Shown in pieces: positions 6,447-7,077 of a stretch of 7,077 nt of DNA; within the stretch, counting starts at the first letter, position 1, and each line of letters begins with the position of its first letter. The position numbers and the translations under genes were made by a program. The notes below the pieces were generated by a model. That model worked only from the letters and a program-made list of their open reading frames with translations, ran no database searches and was not told where the DNA came from. The stretch comes from Rhodospirillaceae bacterium (lineage in GTDB: Bacteria; Pseudomonadota; Alphaproteobacteria; Rhodospirillales; Magnetovibrionaceae). The DNA lies in the NCBI GenBank assembly GCA_002732845.1, contig NVSZ01000025.1, positions 2,954-10,030 of the forward strand, given 5' to 3'.

Positions 6447-6457
6447 CCACAATGTGG
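6447..6457. promoter_or_regulatory. Second dyad in the divergent region (possible operator)
   Basis: CCACA-A-TGTGG is a perfect 5-base-arm dyad. Beyond one mismatch on each side it extends with TTTT against AAGA-type pairing (one T-G), giving an imperfect element of about 21 bp. It sits about 28 bp upstream of the glcB -35 and about 100 bp upstream of the 6560 start, where an activator or shared regulator might bind. Short dyads also arise by chance. Confidence 0.3.
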
Positions 6458-6497
6458 AAGAACCCCAAAAAGCAAGTTATGAGGCATTTTAGCTCTG

Positions 6498-6516
6498 AAG
6501 TATTCGTTCTATACTT
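6498..6516. promoter_or_regulatory. AAGTAT-N7-ATACTT dyad at the promoter region of the 6560 gene
   Basis: AAGTAT (6498-6503) and ATACTT (6511-6516) are perfect 6-base arms 7 nt apart. The right arm overlaps TATACT (6510-6515), and further -10-like hexamers, TATTAT and TATATA, follow at 6517-6525, about 35-45 nt before the ATG. No convincing -35 hexamer is placed 16-18 nt upstream of any of them. This AT-rich segment is the likeliest promoter area for the hydroxyacid dehydrogenase gene, possibly activator dependent. Confidence 0.35.
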
Positions 6517-6559
6517 TATTATATAGACTCTGTTCCCAAGAATTAAAGGACGCACCCTT

Positions 6560-7077
6560 ATGAGCGACAAACCCGTAATCCTCGTCACCCGCAAACTACC
6601 CAAAGCCGTTGAGGCTCGCCTGCTTCAAGATTATCAGCCCATGCTGAATCCCGATGATCGGCTGTATTCAACCGACGAAATGATTGAAATGGCAGCCAAG
6701 GCCGAAGCTATTTTGCCCTGCCATACGGAAAAGTTCCCCGCCGATGTGATTGCGCGGCTGCCGGATAACATTCGCGCCATTGCCAATTTTTCGGTGGGCT
6801 ATGACCATGTGGATATAGAAGCCGCCAAGGCCAAGGGATTGATCGTCACCAATACCCCAGACGTGTTGAGCGACGCCACGGCTGAAATCGCCATTTTGTT
6901 GATGTTGGGTGCGGCGCGCCGCGCCAGCGAAGGCGAACGCATGGTGCGGGCGTGCGAATGGAAAGACTGGAGTCCGTCTTTCATGGTTGGTACCCAAGTC
7001 ACGGGTAAACGCTTTGGCGTGATCGGCATGGGACGCGTCGGGCAAATTGCCGCCATGCGTGCTCGTGGGTTCGCAAT
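6560..7077 (+). CDS. D-isomer-specific 2-hydroxyacid dehydrogenase, glyoxylate/hydroxypyruvate reductase type (partial, N-terminal 172 codons)
   Basis: The frame is open from ATG 6560 to the window end, 172 complete codons of a protein expected to be about 320-330 aa. AAAGGA at 6545-6550 lies 9 nt upstream of the start. The N-terminal substrate domain includes NFSVGYDHVDIEAAKAKGL (76-94) and the very characteristic NTPDVLSDATAEIAILLMLGAARR (98-121). The Rossmann NAD(P)-binding motif GMGRVG is at 156-161. This pattern is that of GyaR/GhrB-like enzymes, which reduce glyoxylate to glycolate or hydroxypyruvate to D-glycerate with NAD(P)H in the cytoplasm. The catalytic Arg, Glu and His lie in the missing half, so activity and cofactor choice cannot be confirmed. 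It is divergent from glcB and shares its 210-bp control region, which supports a glyoxylate-related role. Another D-2-hydroxyacid substrate remains possible. Confidence 0.9.
   Translation, partial: MSDKPVILVTRKLPKAVEARLLQDYQPMLNPDDRLYSTDEMIEMAAKAEAILPCHTEKFPADVIARLPDNIRAIANFSVGYDHVDIEAAKAKGLIVTNTPDVLSDATAEIAILLMLGAARRASEGERMVRACEWKDWSPSFMVGTQVTGKRFGVIGMGRVGQIAAMRARGFA

Noticed and set aside
1..7077. Defence island, prophage, insertion sequence, CRISPR or tRNA
   Set aside because: No repeats of suitable type, transposase or integrase motifs, or RNA gene structure were found; all long genes are metabolic or transport.

Overview
The window looks like ordinary chromosomal DNA from an alphaproteobacterium of moderate G+C. 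It is plausibly a free-living, marine or aquatic member of the Rhodospirillales, but that placement is inferred from gene content and codon style (heavy use of TTG for Leu, GCC for Ala, Shine-Dalgarno led starts), not from a marker gene. There is no rRNA, tRNA, CRISPR array, transposase or phage gene.

Layout. (1) Bases 1-213 hold a possible tail of an upstream reading frame (stop at 131-133) and two matching 18-bp elements, ATGCAT-N4-TGCATACC, 54 bp apart. They lie upstream of a small ORF (214-384, 56 aa) with a strong ribosome-binding site. A clear rho-independent terminator at 422-458 follows it. (2) Bases 573-4155 are a tight three-gene plus-strand operon: an FAD-dependent GMC alcohol/choline dehydrogenase-like enzyme, an NADPH:quinone reductase of the Qor type, and an AEC (auxin efflux carrier/MdcF-like) membrane transporter, with gaps of 16 and 9 nt. 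(3) Bases 4166-6349 on the minus strand encode malate synthase G (glcB). It converges on the transporter gene with only 10 nt between stop codons. (4) Bases 6350-6559 are a divergent control region with a good sigma-70-like promoter for glcB. An 18-bp perfect palindrome almost fills its spacer, and two further dyads lie closer to the next gene. (5) Bases 6560-7077 are the N-terminal part of a D-2-hydroxyacid dehydrogenase (glyoxylate/hydroxypyruvate reductase type), cut by the window end.

How the genes may work together. Malate synthase G condenses glyoxylate with acetyl-CoA to malate. The divergent dehydrogenase is of the type that reduces glyoxylate or hydroxypyruvate, so the two probably compete for or share a C2 pool and may be co-regulated from the region between them. 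The GMC-Qor-AEC operon reads as a small-molecule alcohol oxidation and transport unit whose substrate cannot be named from sequence.

I do not see a dramatic new system. The most interesting signals are regulatory: the palindrome inside the glcB promoter, the paired ATGCAT-N4-TGCATACC elements, and the unassigned operon.
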